Below the pieces are notes generated by a model. It ran no database searches, was not told the DNA's origin, and was given only the letters and a program-made list of their open reading frames with translations. The translations under genes were made by a program, and so were the position numbers. This document shows positions 25,355 to 33,943 of a stretch of DNA of 64,000 nt, one piece after another; the stretch's first letter is position 1; the number at the start of each line of letters is the position of its first letter. This DNA comes from Rhodobium gokarnense (GTDB taxonomy: Bacteria; Pseudomonadota; Alphaproteobacteria; Rhizobiales; Rhodobiaceae): the NCBI RefSeq assembly GCF_025961475.1, contig NZ_JAOQNS010000003.1, positions 382,501 through 446,500 of the forward strand, written 5' to 3'.

Positions 25355-25698
25355 GGCATCAGCTCCGGAAAGACGAACCGGCCGTCGGCGTCGCGCTCCA
25401 GCGGTTGCACCCACATGACCGCCGACATCGGCAGCGTGCCGTAGAGATGGGGGAACAGCGCCCCGCCGCGCGAGGGCTCATAGCGCAGGGCATCGCCGAG
25501 CGCGTCGCCGTCGATGGCGATCAGCAAGAGGTCGTCGGCACCGGAAAAGTGCTTTTCAGCCGTTTCCGCCACCTGGTCGGCGGTTGAGAAATGGATGTAG
25601 CCGTCGGCATGGTCGACCGGCGCGCCGGTGAACGTTCCAGCCGCCTCGGCGGCGGCCCAGAGCGGTCTGTCGCAAATCTTGTAGATGATGGAGGGCAT
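25351..25698 (-). CDS. DUF952 family protein
   Basis: 115 residues starting at an ATG with a GGAGA ribosome site. The sequence IYKICDRPLWAAAEAAG...DGYIHFSTADQVAETAEKHF is diagnostic for DUF952, a small family distantly related to glutathione S-transferase-like and ADP-ribosyl-type folds with no established reaction. Its stop is overlapped by the pyrD start, indicating translational coupling, an arrangement I recall as frequent in Rhizobiales. Confidence 0.88.
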   Translation of the reverse strand: MPSIIYKICDRPLWAAAEAAGTFTGAPVDHADGYIHFSTADQVAETAEKHFSGADDLLLIAIDGDALGDALRYEPSRGGALFPHLYGTLPMSAVMWVQPLERDADGRFVFPELMP

Positions 25699-25931
25699 GT
25701 CGTCTCCGCGCCCTTGCCCGGGCGGTTTTCTTTGCAGGGCGGCCTGTCGCGACCGGACCCTAGCCCTCTCCGCCAGGGCCGACAAGCGCCGCGATCGGCC
25801 AATCCACCGGGGATAAAACACCCTTGAATTCTGCTGGACAGCACCGACCTCTAGGGATAAGTGCAGATTTCGAGGTTTTTTTTCCTGTCCCGCAGCGGCC
25901 GCGCGTTGCAGCGCCGGCGGAGGGGATAACA

Positions 25932-26570
25932 ATGCTGTCGCATCAGGGGATCTGGTCCGCGATCGACCGGCTGGCAGCCCGCAACGGGCTTTCCACCTCC
26001 GGGCTCGCCAAGCTTGCCGGCCTCGATCCGACCACCTTCAACAAGTCCAAGAGGATCGCCCGCGACGGCCGCGAACGCTGGCCGTCGACGGAATCGCTTG
26101 CCAAGATCCTGGAGGCGACCGGCGACAGCCTCGACTGCCTGATCTCCCTGATGGAGCCCGCCGACGCCGACCGCCTGCCGCTCGCCCGCACGGTGCCGCT
26201 GCTCGGCATGTCGGAGGCCAGCCATGGCGGCTTCTTCGACGATGGCGGCCGTCCCACCGGCCATGGCTGGGACGAGGTCGCCTTCCCGAACATGCCGGAA
26301 AACGCCGTCTACGCGCTGGAGGTCTCCGGCGATGCCATGCTGCCGCTCTACCGCGACGGCGACGTCGTCATCGTCTCGCCGACCGACACCGTGCGCCGCG
26401 GCGACCGGGTCGTCGTCCGCACGCGGGACGGCGAGGTGCTCGCCCGCATCCTGCACCGGAAGACCCTGCGCACGGTGGAACTCCACGCCCTCGATGCCGG
26501 CGCCGCGCCCCAGGTGCTGAGGCTCAACGAGGTCGCCTGGATCGCCCGCATCGTCTGGGCGAGCCAGTAG
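25932..26570 (+). CDS. HTH/S24-fold transcriptional regulator with altered catalytic dyad
   Basis: 212 residues from the ATG after GCGGAGGGG. An N-terminal helix-turn-helix (ARNGLSTSGLAKLAGLDPTTFNKSKR) is followed by a LexA/CI-like S24 domain (about 85-212). In LexA-type proteins a Ser-Lys dyad drives self-cleavage. Here the usual SGDSM becomes SGDAM (Ser to Ala) and the lysine region reads EVLARIL (Lys to Arg). If aligned correctly, it cannot self-cleave. It is divergent from the DUF952-pyrD operon and is not a canonical LexA. Confidence 0.82.
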   Translation: MLSHQGIWSAIDRLAARNGLSTSGLAKLAGLDPTTFNKSKRIARDGRERWPSTESLAKILEATGDSLDCLISLMEPADADRLPLARTVPLLGMSEASHGGFFDDGGRPTGHGWDEVAFPNMPENAVYALEVSGDAMLPLYRDGDVVIVSPTDTVRRGDRVVVRTRDGEVLARILHRKTLRTVELHALDAGAAPQVLRLNEVAWIARIVWASQ

Positions 26571-26657
26571 CGCCCACATCACTTCGCCCTTGTCCGCCGG
26601 CCGGCGACGACCGATGATGGACGCCGGGGAGCGAGGGCGGCGGAGAGCGGACGGCAC

Positions 26658-27416
26658 GTGCGATTTCTCGGATATCTGATTGTGGCGATCGGCGCGGTCG
26701 CCCTGTTCTGGCTGCTCGCCGGCCTCGACCTGCCGACGGAAGAGACGCCGGATGCAGTCGAGGTCACCGCCGTGACGGAGCCGGCACCGGCAGCCAAGGC
26801 AGACGCTCCCGAGGACGATGCGGCGGCGCCCGGGCCTTCGGACGACGCCTCGGTCGAACAGAACATCGCACCCGCACCCACTCACAGCGATACATCCCCA
26901 TCGCCTGCCGCGTCGCAGCCTCAAGGCCGGATGGTCGAGCTGCCGCCGGCGCGCAACGTCACGCCGAAGGAGATGACGCAGGGGCCCGTGGCGGTCGGTC
27001 CGACCCTGCGGTTGCCCGGCCCGCCTCCCCCGCTGAAGCCGAAGCGCCCGAAGCGCTTCTTCCGGGTCGTCGTCAGCGATGCCGGCACCATCGATGCCGG
27101 CGACGTGACCATAAAGATCGCCGATGTGGAGACGCCGGAGCTGAACCGGATGTGCACGGACGCGAACGGCAAGGAGTGGCCCTGCGGCCTGATTGCACGC
27201 ACGGCGCTGCGGCGCCTCATCCGCATCCGCGCCATCGAGTGCGCCCCGCCGGCGGCCGACGACGGCGCGACGATCACCACTGCCTGCAAGGTCGGCCCGC
27301 TCGACATCGCCACCTGGCTGGTCGGACGCGGCTGGGCGAAACCGACGGTCGACAATCCGCAACTCGTCAAGGCCCGCGACGCGGCGAAGGCGGCAAAGCG
27401 CGGGCTGTGGCGCTGA
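26658..27416 (+). CDS. Membrane-anchored thermonuclease-like (SNase-fold) protein
   Basis: 252 residues from GTG. One N-terminal membrane helix (about 5-24), a long acidic/Pro-Ala linker (25-125), then a C-terminal domain resembling staphylococcal nuclease (IADVETPELNR, CGLIARTALRRL, DIATWLVGRGWA). Compared with true nucleases, the DGDT motif reads DAGT, and the position of the first catalytic Arg appears to be Lys in TIKIADVETPE, so activity is doubtful. It probably acts in the periplasm. Close spacing (87 bp) to the S24 regulator leaves co-transcription possible. Confidence 0.72.
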   Translation: MRFLGYLIVAIGAVALFWLLAGLDLPTEETPDAVEVTAVTEPAPAAKADAPEDDAAAPGPSDDASVEQNIAPAPTHSDTSPSPAASQPQGRMVELPPARNVTPKEMTQGPVAVGPTLRLPGPPPPLKPKRPKRFFRVVVSDAGTIDAGDVTIKIADVETPELNRMCTDANGKEWPCGLIARTALRRLIRIRAIECAPPAADDGATITTACKVGPLDIATWLVGRGWAKPTVDNPQLVKARDAAKAAKRGLWR

Positions 27417-27420
27417 CGGG

Positions 27421-28137
27421 TTAAGTGCCGGCGAGGTCCACCTGCGGCGCATCTGCGTCGGCATAGGTGACGGAGACGGTCGCCCCGGAAAACCGCTCGA
27501 TGAGATCGGCCGCGTCAGCGACCGCCGCTTCGAGGTCACCTTCGCCGAGCGACTGGATGGTCAGCACCGCGCGGCGGCTTTCGGGCGTCACCAGCGAGCG
27601 CGCGTCCTGGCGCCAGTTCCAGCGCCGGCACAGCACCTTCTCGGCATCCGCATAGACCACCTCGCCGGGCTTCGGCGGCGCCTCGGTCACCCCGTCGACG
27701 CCGGCAGGCGCCATGTCCCGGAAACTGTCGTCGGGGCGGGAATGGCGAAAGGCGATGTCGCCCGCGACCTTGTCCAGATCGTCCGCCCCGGCCGGAAAGA
27801 CATGGGAGAGCGAGATGGCGTTGTAGGCATCGACGAAGCCGTTGATGGTAACGAGGTCGCGCCCGGCAAGGACGTTCTTGACCAGCCGCTCGACCGAGGA
27901 GCGGTAGCTGGTCTGCTTGATGCCGAAGGCGCGGTAGGCCCGTCGCCAGACGGCAATGCCGGGGATTTCGGCAAGCGCCGTGTCGCCCCAGCGCTCCCGG
28001 CACGCGGCCATGCGCTCCGCGATGACAGCATCCAGCTCCGGCGGCCGCTCCGCCTTGATCTGAAGATCGTTGGCGATGAGGACGGCTACCCGAAAGGCCG
28101 GGAAATCGGAAATGATGTCGGTGATGTCGAGCTTCAT
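27421..28137 (-). CDS. B3/B4 tRNA-binding-domain protein
   Basis: 238 residues from an ATG at 28137. It matches the stand-alone B3/B4 domain found in phenylalanyl-tRNA synthetase beta: ERWGDTALAEIPGIAVWRRAYRAFGIKQTSYRSSVERLVKNVLAGRDL and FVDAYNAISLSHVFPAGADDLD. Such proteins may edit or bind amino acids or tRNA, but no activity has been shown for this group. It converges on the SNase-like gene, with 4 bp between them, and is divergent from trmO, which also acts on tRNA. Confidence 0.82.
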   Translation of the reverse strand: MKLDITDIISDFPAFRVAVLIANDLQIKAERPPELDAVIAERMAACRERWGDTALAEIPGIAVWRRAYRAFGIKQTSYRSSVERLVKNVLAGRDLVTINGFVDAYNAISLSHVFPAGADDLDKVAGDIAFRHSRPDDSFRDMAPAGVDGVTEAPPKPGEVVYADAEKVLCRRWNWRQDARSLVTPESRRAVLTIQSLGEGDLEAAVADAADLIERFSGATVSVTYADADAPQVDLAGT

Positions 28138-28260
28138 GGCCCCGCTGATAGCCGATCCGCGCGCGCCATGCCACCGTCTCCCAAATGCGTCGCAAAGGCG
28201 GGCTGCATTCGTGAGGCGTTCGCGATATCGTCGCGCCGCCAGCCAAAAAGGACCCCGCCG

Positions 28261-28773
28261 ATGAGCACCACCGACGCCCGTCCGGGCGAAATCGCCCTTG
28301 ACTTCGACCCCGCCGAGCGCGCCACCGACGCCGGCCTCGTCTTCATCGGCCGCATCCGCACGCCCTGGGACGAGCGGTCCGACTGCCCGCGCAACACCCG
28401 CGAGGCTTTGGAGCGCGGCGCCATCGCAACGCTGGAGTTCGACAAGGCCTATCGCGAGGGCCTTACCGGCCTCGACAACACGACCCATCTCCACGTCGTC
28501 TACTGGATGCACCAGTCGCGCCGCGACCTCATCGTCCAGTGCCCGAACCACTCCAACGGCCCCAAGGGCGTCTTTGCGCTCCGCTCGCCCGTGCGGCCGA
28601 ACCCGATCGCGCTCGCCGTCGCCGAGGTCGTCGGCATGGACCTTTCCGAGGGCCGCATCGCGGTGCGCGGCCTCGACTGCCTCGACGGCACCCCCCTCCT
28701 CGACATCAAGCCCTATTTCTCCGGCATCGACTCCCGCCCCGACGCCAAAGTGGGGTGGATGGACAAGAAGTAG
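28261..28773 (+). CDS. trmO: tRNA t6A37 N6-methyltransferase, TrmO/TsaA family
   Basis: 170 residues. The start is the ATG 8 nt after AAAAGGA. The single-domain beta-barrel TrmO fold is shown by FIGRIRTPW near the N-terminus, the LHVVYWMHQSRRD block, the family signature RSPVRPNPIALAVAEV (S-adenosylmethionine site), and LDCLDGTPLLDIKPY. It methylates t6A37 in ANN-decoding tRNAs. The first ~22 residues are a polar extension. Confidence 0.88.
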   Translation: MSTTDARPGEIALDFDPAERATDAGLVFIGRIRTPWDERSDCPRNTREALERGAIATLEFDKAYREGLTGLDNTTHLHVVYWMHQSRRDLIVQCPNHSNGPKGVFALRSPVRPNPIALAVAEVVGMDLSEGRIAVRGLDCLDGTPLLDIKPYFSGIDSRPDAKVGWMDKK

Positions 28774-28857
28774 GGCAAAGAACGAGGTCACCCGGATCGC
28801 AGCATGGCGAACCGCGTAACGGTCATGCAAAATGTCCGTTAACGAATCGGCGAGCCC

Positions 28858-28886
28858 TTGCGCGTAGGTTCGCTTTTTGTTCTAAT
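28858..28886 (+). promoter_or_regulatory. Candidate promoter of the MT-A70 methyltransferase
   Basis: TTGCGC and TCTAAT are separated by exactly 17 nt, a reasonable sigma-70-type promoter ending about 33 bp before the chosen ATG. It would give the methylase its own transcript, separate from trmO. Confidence 0.42.
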
Positions 28887-28919
28887 CGTGCGGTATCTCC
28901 GTTGAGCATGGAAAGCCAG

Positions 28920-29573
28920 ATGAAAGAGCAATCGATCGACACGATCCTCGGCTTTTCAAAATCCCTCGGCGGCAAGCGATTCCGCACCGTGCTGGCCGAT
29001 CCGCCCTGGCGGTTCACCAACCGCACAGGCAAGGTCGCGCCCGAGCATCGCCGGCTGTCGCGCTACGACACCATGACCACCGACGAAATCTGCGCCCTGC
29101 CGGTGGCCGACATCGTCGAGCAGCCGGCCCATCTCTATCTCTGGGTCCCGAACGCGCTCCTTCCGGACGGCCTGCGCGTCCTGTCCGCATGGGGGTTCGA
29201 GTACAAGTCCAACATCGTCTGGCACAAGGTGCGCAAGGACGGCGGCTCGGACGGGCGCGGCGTCGGCTTTTATTTCCGCAACGTCACGGAGCTCCTGCTG
29301 TTCGGCGTGCGCGGCAAGAACGCCAGGACCGAGGCGCCCGGCCGCCGGCAGGTCAACTATGTCGCCTCGCGCAAGCGCGAGCACTCGCGCAAGCCCGACG
29401 AGCAGTATGAGATCATCGAAAGCTGTTCGAACGGACCGTATCTGGAACTCTTCGCCCGCGGCACCCGTCCCGGCTGGACCTATTGGGGCAACCAGGCGAC
29501 TGACGAATACAAGCCGACCTGGAAGACCTACGCCTACAATTCCGCATCCGGGTCTGTCGACGCCGCGGAGTAG
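28920..29573 (+). CDS. MT-A70 family adenine DNA methyltransferase of a type II R-M system
   Basis: 217 residues from the ATG preceded by GGAAAG; an ATG 12 nt upstream has no ribosome site. The MT-A70 catalytic motif DPPW is at residues 27-30, with YLWVPNALLPDGLRVLSAWGF and FRNVTELLLFGVRG following, and the family's C-terminal YLELFARGTRPGWTYWGNQ. Bacterial members make N6-methyladenine in DNA. Its 3' end overlaps by 40 bp the convergent gene for a BglII-family nuclease, so it is the likely protecting methylase of that enzyme. Confidence 0.85.
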   Translation: MKEQSIDTILGFSKSLGGKRFRTVLADPPWRFTNRTGKVAPEHRRLSRYDTMTTDEICALPVADIVEQPAHLYLWVPNALLPDGLRVLSAWGFEYKSNIVWHKVRKDGGSDGRGVGFYFRNVTELLLFGVRGKNARTEAPGRRQVNYVASRKREHSRKPDEQYEIIESCSNGPYLELFARGTRPGWTYWGNQATDEYKPTWKTYAYNSASGSVDAAE

Positions 29574-30325
29574 TCGAAGGTCACGACGTCGCTCGGAATG
29601 CCGATCAACACCAGCGGACAGGGATTGCCGACCCCGCGCAGGACACGGTCCTGCAGTTTCGCCCAGTGCGTCGTCGCCTCGCCGTATTTGTCGCTGGCAA
29701 AGACATCGACCCAGGCCTGCCGGAAATCGCCCATGCGCTCCGCCCGGGCCTCGATCATCGAGCGTTGTCGGCTTGTCGGCGTGTAGCCATAGGCATCGAG
29801 CGCCGCGATGTCGTCGACGTCGCAATCGTCCGCAAACCGGCGCAGCAGCGTGCGGATGTTCTCGTGCATCGATGTCCCGCGGGTAATGATGCCGCCGACG
29901 GAAACGGCCCCTTCGGCGTGCAGCCGCTTGAAATTCTCCAGGTCACGATCGAAGAACGGATCCTTGTTGTTCCATTCGATCTCGAGCGCAAAGACCGATT
30001 GGGCCTCGCCGAACGCCTTGACGTGATCGATCTCGTGCGACAGCGAGGCGACCTCTTTTTCCTCGGAGTCCTCGCCCCACTGCACGAGCTTGCGCACGCT
30101 GATGTTGCGCTTCTTCCAGCCACGGTCCGCCAGCGCGCGGCGGATGCGCTGGGTCCCGTGCGCCTCGCCGCCGCCACCGGCAACGAGTTCAAGGATCGGG
30201 ATCGAAAGGCCGAGAAGAACGTCCTCGATATCCCGCTCCGCTGCCGCCATGTCCTGGGAGACGATTGCCTCGGCGTGGTGCAGCGCCAGGATGTCGAAGT
30301 TTCGGTCCCTCAGCCTTTCGAACAT
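29534..30325 (-). CDS. BglII/BstYI-family type II restriction endonuclease
   Basis: 263 residues from the ATG after GGTAGGGACG. The BglII family core is clear: SHEIDHVKAFGEAQSVFALEIEWNNKDPFFDRDLENF, followed by SVGGIITRG. Candidate metal ligands are D100, E115 and E117 (D-xn-E-x-E). Members cut AGATCT or RGATCY. The start is 5 nt after the ettA stop on the same strand, so ettA transcription may drive it. It is convergent with the MT-A70 methylase. Full length, with no frameshift seen. Confidence 0.85.
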   Translation of the reverse strand: MFERLRDRNFDILALHHAEAIVSQDMAAAERDIEDVLLGLSIPILELVAGGGGEAHGTQRIRRALADRGWKKRNISVRKLVQWGEDSEEKEVASLSHEIDHVKAFGEAQSVFALEIEWNNKDPFFDRDLENFKRLHAEGAVSVGGIITRGTSMHENIRTLLRRFADDCDVDDIAALDAYGYTPTSRQRSMIEARAERMGDFRQAWVDVFASDKYGEATTHWAKLQDRVLRGVGNPCPLVLIGIPSDVVTFDYSAASTDPDAEL

Positions 30326-30330
30326 CGTCC

Positions 30331-31983
30331 CTACCGCGTCAGCGGCTTGTATTTCATGCGGTGCGGGTTGGCGGCGTCGGCGCCGAGGCGGCGGACCTTG
30401 TCGGCCTCGTAGTCCTCGAAGTTGCCCTCGAACCACTCCACATGGCTGTCGCCCTCGAAGGCGAGGATGTGCGTCGCGAGGCGGTCGAGGAACATGCGGT
30501 CATGCGAGATGATGACGGCGCAGCCGGCATAGTCCTCCAGCGCGTCTTCAAGGGCCGCAAGGGTTTCGGTGTCGAGGTCGTTGGTCGGCTCGTCGAGCAG
30601 CAGCACGTTGGAGCCTTCCTTCAGGAGCTTCGCCAGGTGCACCCGGTTGCGCTGGCCGCCGGAGAGCGAGCCGACCTTCTGCTGCTGGTCGCCGCCCTTG
30701 AAGTTGAAGGACGAGCAATAGGCCCGGGAATTGACCTCGCGCTTGCCGAGCAGGAGCACGTCGTTGCCGCCGGAGATCTCCTCCCAGACCGTCTTGCCCG
30801 CCGAAAGGTCGTCGCGCGACTGGTCCACATAGCCGAGCTTCACCGTCTCGCCGAGGGCGATTTCGCCGCTGTCCGGGGTTTCCTGGCCGGTGATCATGCG
30901 GAAGAGGGTCGTCTTGCCGGCGCCGTTCGGGCCGATGACGCCGACGATGCCGCCGGGCGGCAGTTCGAAGGAGAGATCGTCGATCAGCAGCCGGTCGCCA
31001 TAGCCCTTCGAGACGCCCTGGACCGAGACGACGTTGTCGCCGAGCCGCGGCCCCGGCGGAATGACGATCTGCGCCGCGCCCGGCACCCGGGCCTCGTTGC
31101 GCTGCACCAGTTCGTCATAGGCGCGGATGCGGGCCTTGGACTTCGCCTGCCGCGCCTTCGGGCTGGCCGCGATCCACTCGCGCTCCCGGTCGATGGTGCG
31201 CTGGCGCGCCGCGTCCTCGCGCTGCTCCTGAGAGTAGCGCTTGGCCTTCTTGTCCAGATAGATCGAGTAGTTGCCCTCATAGGGAATGCCGCGGCCGCGA
31301 TCGAGCTCCAGGATCCAGCCGGTGACGTTGTCGAGGAAGTAGCGGTCGTGGGTGACGATCAGCACCGAGCCCTTGTATTCGCGAAGGTGCCGCTCCAGCC
31401 AGGCGACGGTCTCCGCGTCCAGATGGTTGGTCGGCTCGTCGAGGAGCAGCAGGTCTGGTTCGGCAAGCAGCAGCTTGCACAGCGCCACACGGCGCCGCTC
31501 GCCGCCGGAAAGGCTTTCGATCTTCGCATCGTTCGGCGGACAGCACAGCGCATCCATCGCCATCTCGACCTGGGAATCGAGGTCCCACAGGTTCTGGGAA
31601 TCGATGACGTCCTGCAGTTCCGCGCCCTCGGCCGCCGTCTCGTCGGAGTAGTTCATCATCAGCTCGTTGTAGCGGTCGAGGATCGCCTTCTTCTCCGCGA
31701 CCCCCTCCATGACGTTGCCGATGACGTCCTTGTCCGCATCCAGTTGCGGCTCCTGCGGCAAATAGCCAACCGTCGCACCGTCCGCCACCCAGGCCTCGCC
31801 GGTGAACTCGGTGTCGAGCCCGGCCATGATTCGAAGCAGCGTCGACTTGCCCGAACCGTTGATGCCGAGCACGCCGATCTTGGCGTCGGGATAGAAAGAC
31901 AAATTGATATTGTCGAGAACCTTCTTGCCGCCGGAATAGGTCTTCGACAGACCCTGCATATGATAGATGAATTGCCGCGCCAT
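30331..31983 (-). CDS. ettA: Energy-dependent translational throttle protein EttA (ABC-F ATPase)
   Basis: 550 residues starting at [10 protein letters not shown], which aligns with the known EttA start. Two ABC domains: Walker A GINGSGKS with signature LSGGERRR, and GPNGAGKT with signature LSGGQRNR, both followed by LLLDEPTN. The arm and linker ([17 protein letters not shown]) and the C-terminal [18 protein letters not shown] are EttA-specific. It binds the ribosomal E site and gates entry into elongation according to ADP/ATP ratio. It is divergent from the hydrogenase operon. Confidence 0.95.
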   Translation of the reverse strand: MARQFIYHMQGLSKTYSGGKKVLDNINLSFYPDAKIGVLGINGSGKSTLLRIMAGLDTEFTGEAWVADGATVGYLPQEPQLDADKDVIGNVMEGVAEKKAILDRYNELMMNYSDETAAEGAELQDVIDSQNLWDLDSQVEMAMDALCCPPNDAKIESLSGGERRRVALCKLLLAEPDLLLLDEPTNHLDAETVAWLERHLREYKGSVLIVTHDRYFLDNVTGWILELDRGRGIPYEGNYSIYLDKKAKRYSQEQREDAARQRTIDREREWIAASPKARQAKSKARIRAYDELVQRNEARVPGAAQIVIPPGPRLGDNVVSVQGVSKGYGDRLLIDDLSFELPPGGIVGVIGPNGAGKTTLFRMITGQETPDSGEIALGETVKLGYVDQSRDDLSAGKTVWEEISGGNDVLLLGKREVNSRAYCSSFNFKGGDQQQKVGSLSGGQRNRVHLAKLLKEGSNVLLLDEPTNDLDTETLAALEDALEDYAGCAVIISHDRMFLDRLATHILAFEGDSHVEWFEGNFEDYEADKVRRLGADAANPHRMKYKPLTR

Positions 31984-32293
31984 GATCGCGTCGCTCGCTC
32001 CGAAACCTGTTGGAAAATCTGCGTTCTTGTAGAGAAACATTGTCCGCCCGGCAATCGGGGGCAGAGGTTTTTTGCACGTCCCGGGCGCCGCGGGCAAAGG
32101 CCGGACACGTTCCAAAATTCGGATACGTCATTTCCATAGAAGGCGAAACGGTTTAGACTTTGTATTAAGGGGTTGCAGAAAAAGACCCTCGCGGAAACGC
32201 CGCTCCCGGTACCGATTGCGCCCCTTCGAACGACCGTATTCGTCTTCCTTCCTCGCGCGCCCCCCCGCGCAAAGACAATTGGTGGAGTAGGAG
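31984..32293. other. Divergent promoter region between ettA and the hydrogenase operon
   Basis: 310 bp with no gene. A locally AT-rich stretch (about 32110-32180) probably carries the promoters. I see no FNR box (TTGAT-N4-ATCAA), no sigma-54 -24/-12 pair and no perfect dyad. A GGAG site stands just before hydB. Confidence 0.5.
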
Positions 32294-33448
32294 ATGAGCG
32301 AGCTGTCGGACCTGTCCCGCCGGAATGACGTGCATGTCATGAAACCGGAAGGGACGGAGGCTTTGATTCGCGCCCTTATCGAGGACGGCTATGAGGTGAT
32401 TGGCCCCAAGGTCATCGCCCAGGCCATGCTCTACGAGCCCTATGAGGCCGGCGAGACGCCGCCGGCCGGCTGGACCGACGAGCAGGACGGCGGGCGCTAC
32501 CGGCTGATTGCCCGCGACGATCGCAAGCTGTTCGACTATGTGGTCGGCCCGCAGGGCTTCAAGCGCTACCTGTTCCCGCCGCGCGAGAAGCTGTGGAGCG
32601 CCAAACGCACGCCGGACGGCTTCGCCGTCGGCCGCGACGGTGCGCCGGCCAAGGCCTATGCCTTCTTCGGCGCCAGGGCCTGCGAGGTCGCGGCGATCGC
32701 CGTCCAGGACCGGGTCTTCGACAATGGCGAATTCGCCGATCCGACCTACAACGCCCGCCGCGCCAAGGCCTTCATCGTCTCCGTTGACTGCTCGCGGTCG
32801 GCCTCCACCTGCTTCTGCGATTCCATGGGCACGGGCCCGGCGCCGGAAGCCGGCTACGACATCCGCCTCAGCGAGATCTTCGAGGACGGCCACCATGTGC
32901 TGCTCGTCCGCTCCGGCAGCGAAGCGGGCGCCGCCATCCTTGAAAAGCTCGACCTGAAGAAGGCCAAGAAGGCGGACCTGGAAAAGGCCGACGCCAACAG
33001 CCGGCGCGCCGCGGAGATGCAGACAAGGGTGATGCCGGAGGACGCCCGCGAGGTGCTCGCCCGCAACATGAAGCACAGCCATTGGGTCGAAGTCGGCAAG
33101 CGGTGCCTCGGCTGCGGCAGTTGCACCATGGTCTGCCCGACCTGCTTCTGTGCGGCCATGGAGGACGTCACAGGGCTCGACCCGGACAGCGCGGAACGCT
33201 GGCGCCAATGGGACACCTGCTTCTCGGTCAATCACAGTTTCATCCACGGCGGCGCCATCCGCCAGGAAGCCTGGTCGCGCTACCGCCAGTGGATCACCCA
33301 CAAGCTGTCGTTCTGGCACGAGCAGTTCGGCCAGTCCGGCTGCGTCGGCTGCGGCCGCTGCATCACCTGGTGTCCGGTCGCCATCGACATCGTGGAAGAA
33401 ACCCGGACCATTCGCGACAGCGAGAAAACGGAGGCGCTTCATGGTTGA
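32294..33448 (+). CDS. hydB: Group 3b [NiFe] hydrogenase iron-sulfur (beta) subunit
   Basis: 384 residues, cytoplasmic. Two [4Fe-4S] motifs are visible: C271LGC274GSC277TMVC281 and C350VGC353GRC356ITWC360. More cysteines lie in between (CPTCFC) and near residue 170 ([11 protein letters not shown]). It resembles the HydB/sulfhydrogenase beta subunit, which passes electrons between the NiFe module and the HydG flavin subunit. First gene of the operon; it overlaps the next gene by 8 bp. Confidence 0.88.
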   Translation: MSELSDLSRRNDVHVMKPEGTEALIRALIEDGYEVIGPKVIAQAMLYEPYEAGETPPAGWTDEQDGGRYRLIARDDRKLFDYVVGPQGFKRYLFPPREKLWSAKRTPDGFAVGRDGAPAKAYAFFGARACEVAAIAVQDRVFDNGEFADPTYNARRAKAFIVSVDCSRSASTCFCDSMGTGPAPEAGYDIRLSEIFEDGHHVLLVRSGSEAGAAILEKLDLKKAKKADLEKADANSRRAAEMQTRVMPEDAREVLARNMKHSHWVEVGKRCLGCGSCTMVCPTCFCAAMEDVTGLDPDSAERWRQWDTCFSVNHSFIHGGAIRQEAWSRYRQWITHKLSFWHEQFGQSGCVGCGRCITWCPVAIDIVEETRTIRDSEKTEALHG

Positions 33449-33923
33449 TCAACGCGACATGGCATCGATCATCGGCGAGGTCGGCTTTTTCGACGGCCTC
33501 CCCCCCGACACCCTGGAGCTGCTCGCCGGCTGCGCCAAGAACGTGCGCTTCAACGCCGGCGACTACATCTACCGCGAGGGCCAGGCGGCCGACACCTTCT
33601 ACATCATCCGCCACGGCTCGGTCGCCGTGCAGCTCCATGTCCCCGGCCGCCGGCCGCTGGTCATCGAATCCCTGACCACCAACGAGGTGCTCGGCTGGTC
33701 GTGGATCGTCGCGCCCTACCGCTGGTCGTTCGACGCCCAGTGCGTGACGCTCGTGCGCGCGCTCGCCTTCGACGCCACCTGCCTGCGCACCAAGATGGAG
33801 ACCGACTGCGCGGTCGGCTACGAGATGCTCCGCCGCTTCGTCACGGTGATGTCGCAGCGCCTGCGCGGCACCCGCATCCGCCTTGCCGACATGTACGCAC
33901 CGACGGTCAACGCCGCGGACTAG
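33441..33923 (+). CDS. Stand-alone cyclic-nucleotide-fold protein in the hydrogenase operon
   Basis: 160 residues from an ATG overlapping hydB, with GGAGG upstream. It has a cNMP-binding beta-roll (FFDGLPPDTLELLAG...GDYIYREGQAADTFYIIRHGSVAV) and a C-terminal helix, but no DNA-binding HTH, so it is not a Crp/Fnr transcription factor. The phosphate-binding cassette is non-standard: the usual GE...RS pattern reads NEVLGWSWIVAPYRWSFDA. Its place inside the operon suggests a partner or regulator of the enzyme. The ligand, if any, is unknown. Confidence 0.8.
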   Translation: MVDQRDMASIIGEVGFFDGLPPDTLELLAGCAKNVRFNAGDYIYREGQAADTFYIIRHGSVAVQLHVPGRRPLVIESLTTNEVLGWSWIVAPYRWSFDAQCVTLVRALAFDATCLRTKMETDCAVGYEMLRRFVTVMSQRLRGTRIRLADMYAPTVNAAD

Positions 33924-33943
33924 ACCCTGAGGGGAGGTCGCCC

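Noticed and set aside
32116-32293. Looked for an FNR box or sigma-54 promoter before the hydrogenase operon
   Set aside because: No TTGAT-N4-ATCAA and no GG-N10-GC element with the right context was found.
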